Assembly: GCA_032622095.1 (NCBI GenBank)
Contig: CP136064.1
Span: 172,310,310 to 172,374,309, forward strand
Direction: 5' to 3'
Origin: Siphonodentalium dalli
Lineage: Eukaryota > Mollusca > Scaphopoda > Gadilida > Siphonodentaliidae
Length of the DNA: 64,000 nucleotides
A program made the translations under genes and the position numbers. The notes below the pieces were generated by a model. The model made no database searches, was not told where the DNA came from, and saw nothing but the letters and a program-made list of their open reading frames with translations. Below, in pieces: positions 61,969 to 64,000 of the stretch. Within the stretch, counting starts at the first letter, position 1; each line of letters starts with the position of its first letter.

Positions 61969-62165
61969 GCTCCTGTCGCACGAATGGGCCACATGCCCCT
62001 CTGACGCTGAATAACGGCTCCATAATCGAGTCAATCCTGGACCAAGAGGTCAGTCAAGTAAAAGCACTTTGCTTATGAGTACACACCAGAAGCGGCATCT
62101 GAACTGTTTGAAGTGGGCAACTATACAGAGGCACAGCTTTTAATAAAGAAATATATTACATGCGT
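61969..62165 (+). other. Possible exon or decayed coding fragment, unidentified
   Basis: After an acceptor-like 'gtgacgcag' one frame reads 'GSCRTNGPHAPLTLNNGS' then 'IIESILDQEVSQVK' to a TGA. An overlapping frame then reads 'FAYEYTPEAASELFEVGNYT' and 'EAQLLIKKYI', with AATAAA at 62142. Both look protein-like, suggesting a single frame broken by a frameshift. No upstream exon was found and I do not recognise the family. Confidence 0.2.
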
Positions 62166-62664
62166 TGCTTTTTTTCAATGTAATAAATTTTCCGTCATGC
62201 ATAAAATAAAAAGTTCCTGGTGGAATATTATGGGAATTTATGGGCGGAGCCAGAGTAGAGCTTTGTGGCATGATCTACATCAAAATAAGTGATCAAATTT
62301 GACTCATATAGCAATATAAGTTTAGGATTGCAAACTATGTGTATAGCATATCTGATCATGCAGTAGCATCGTTTTGGTGTCAAAATTAAAACGTTAAACC
62401 ATTCAAATGAATTCGTAGAAGACACCAGTATTTGTGATTGCCACAAGCCAAAAAAAAAACCTCAAGATAGTTGTAAAAATCACACTGAAGCATTGAAGGA
62501 ACATGTCCATATCTGAGCAAAGCTCGCGTGCGAATGAATCAACTGTGACATGATAACACCAGTCGGCAGCCGCCACTTAGACACGCCCTCATTCGAGATA
62601 ATTTACAGCTCCACTCTTTGATTGATTGTTTGACAATTCTAAACCGCGATGAAGAAAAGACGGA

Positions 62665-63104
62665 TTCGTCATCTCAAGTTTAGCCTCGGTAAAGCTGGTT
62701 TAGCTGGACCGCCGAATTAGATGGTTTAGTTGCCGGTTTAAGCTTATAAAATGCAAACAAAATATCGAAATTGACAAAAACTTATCCCCACACATTTTAT
62801 AGGTGTGAGAGCTTCTCGCTTATAAATTTCCAATCAAATTCTGGTCGCTATCGTAATTATTGATGTTCGCAATCAATAAAACGAGGCGGTCCGCATTAGG
62901 AAAGTACGATTAATTATCTCGACGACACAGAGACACTACTGCTAAACCACTGGTCCAGTTGGACCAGGTTTAAACCAGAGATGACGAATGCGTCACTTAG
63001 ACATGCGGTCGCGGGTTTAAACCACGGATTTTGCTGACTCACGGCGGTTTAAACCTAGAGGTTTACGTAGACCAGGTTTAAACCTGAGATGACGAATCGT
63101 GCCG
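62665..63104. mobile_element. Inverted-repeat element with TTTAAACC motifs
   Basis: 'gattcgtcatctcaagttta' at the left end is mirrored by 'taaacctgagatgacgaatc' at the right end, with a further copy of the right motif at about 62972-62994. The interior repeats 'ggtttaaacc'. Confidence 0.6.
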
Positions 63105-64000
63105 AAAAGCGCGGATTCTCGGACGAAGTTTCAGTGGAACAGCACGAATTGGACTCATGGCGCACCCCTCATGCATAAAACGAAAACATATATATATTTT
63201 TGAAGTGCCGAATATCGAATATCTAACGTCGAACGTCCCAAAAAATAAATAAAATAAAAAATAAAAGTGGAAAATTTGTGAGTTGGAGAGCACGAATTAG
63301 GTCTAGAGAATTCTCCTGGTGCAATCAATTTTCCTGCGATTTTTTTTATATGTTAGCCGAAATTTTCAGTCCAGCTATAATTGTGAGGGAAGTATACAAC
63401 ACTGGTTGAGGGTTATTCAGAGAGCCATATATTGCAACATAACTTCATAAGTGACATAAGAGAACTGTCTAGTTGCACACAATAATCACACCTTTTCACA
63501 TACAACTAGAATGCACTCAGAGAGATGCCAACGTGCGCAAAAATGTAATAAAAAATAATAAAAAAATAATTTCACTGTATTTTACTTAATTTATTTAATT
63601 TAATGTTAGCAAAACAAGACAATTACCATTTCTCATTTCATCACAGATAAAAGGCAAATTACTATATTAATCATTTAAGTAATTAAAACCAATTCCATGT
63701 TGCCGAAAGGATGAGACTTTAATATCGATTACTTTTTTTTTTAGCGGCATATTTCCTTTTCATTTTCCGATAGTCAAAGTTGACCAAAGGAGCAATTATA
63801 AGAAATAATTAATACCATTTGTGTAAATATTGATAACAGCCAATATGCAACAATAAATATCAATAATTAATCAATAATTAATCAATAACGATCATTTTAT
63901 GTAATAATAAACTCTTCAAACGGTGTCAACAAATGCGTTTTGTTTTGTGTTACGTCATTCGTCGTATTTGACCAGGAACTCGGTTGAAGGTTAGGCTATT
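63105..64000. other. AT-rich flank, nothing recognised
   Basis: Homopolymer and TAA/ATT-rich tracts, including 'caataattaatcaataatta' at about 63860. No gene seen. Confidence 0.4.

Overview
This is animal nuclear DNA: AT-rich, with intron-split genes using GT-AG splice sites, microsatellites and dense transposon debris. The repeat types (tandem segments built around 'gggccataactcagg' and 'aagatggcggcc', short inverted-repeat elements, LINE tails and a Ty3/gypsy relic) are of the kind common in mollusc genomes. A mollusc or other lophotrochozoan is my inference, not something a gene here proves.

Two host genes were reconstructed exon by exon. (1) On the plus strand, a CDC25 dual-specificity phosphatase has seven coding exons between 12865 and 21159. 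All junction phases agree and the HCx5R active site is intact. The predicted protein is 296 aa, short for the family, so an extra N-terminal exon cannot be excluded. A second CDC25 terminal exon (749-874) encodes an identical 41-aa tail and belongs to a tandem upstream paralogue cut off by the window start. The 3'UTRs of the two copies, including their polyadenylation signals, are recognisably homologous. (2) On the minus strand, a complete SLC22-type organic-ion transporter has ten exons from 57608 down to 23378. The spliced length is 1713 nt (570 aa plus stop) and every splice phase is consistent. The two genes converge, with about 1.2 kb between the CDC25 polyadenylation signal and the SLC22 stop codon. 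Nothing in the sequence links their functions: one is a mitotic CDK activator, the other a plasma-membrane carrier.

Layout: 1-1450, end of CDC25 copy 1. 1450-9240, intergenic repeats, including a 1.7-kb inverted-terminal-repeat (TIR) element carrying a LINE tail and a (TC)n tract, a 520-bp TIR element, and a minus-strand LINE relic. 9240-22170, CDC25 copy 2, with a 2.3-kb imperfect palindrome in its fifth intron. 23378-57608, SLC22, whose introns hold most of the repeats: mollusc-type tandem arrays; a GC-rich 2365-bp foldback element (31271-33635) with a 10-bp target duplication and 352-bp internal units; a Tc1-like miniature element; a gypsy relic broken by two related insertions; a second LINE relic; duplicated 29-bp minisatellite blocks; and a composite insertion (51514-53326) whose empty site survives 1 kb away. 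57850-64000, the putative SLC22 promoter followed by mostly featureless AT-rich sequence, a weak possible exon near 62000 and one inverted-repeat element.

No rRNA, tRNA, CRISPR array or prokaryotic-type operon was seen.
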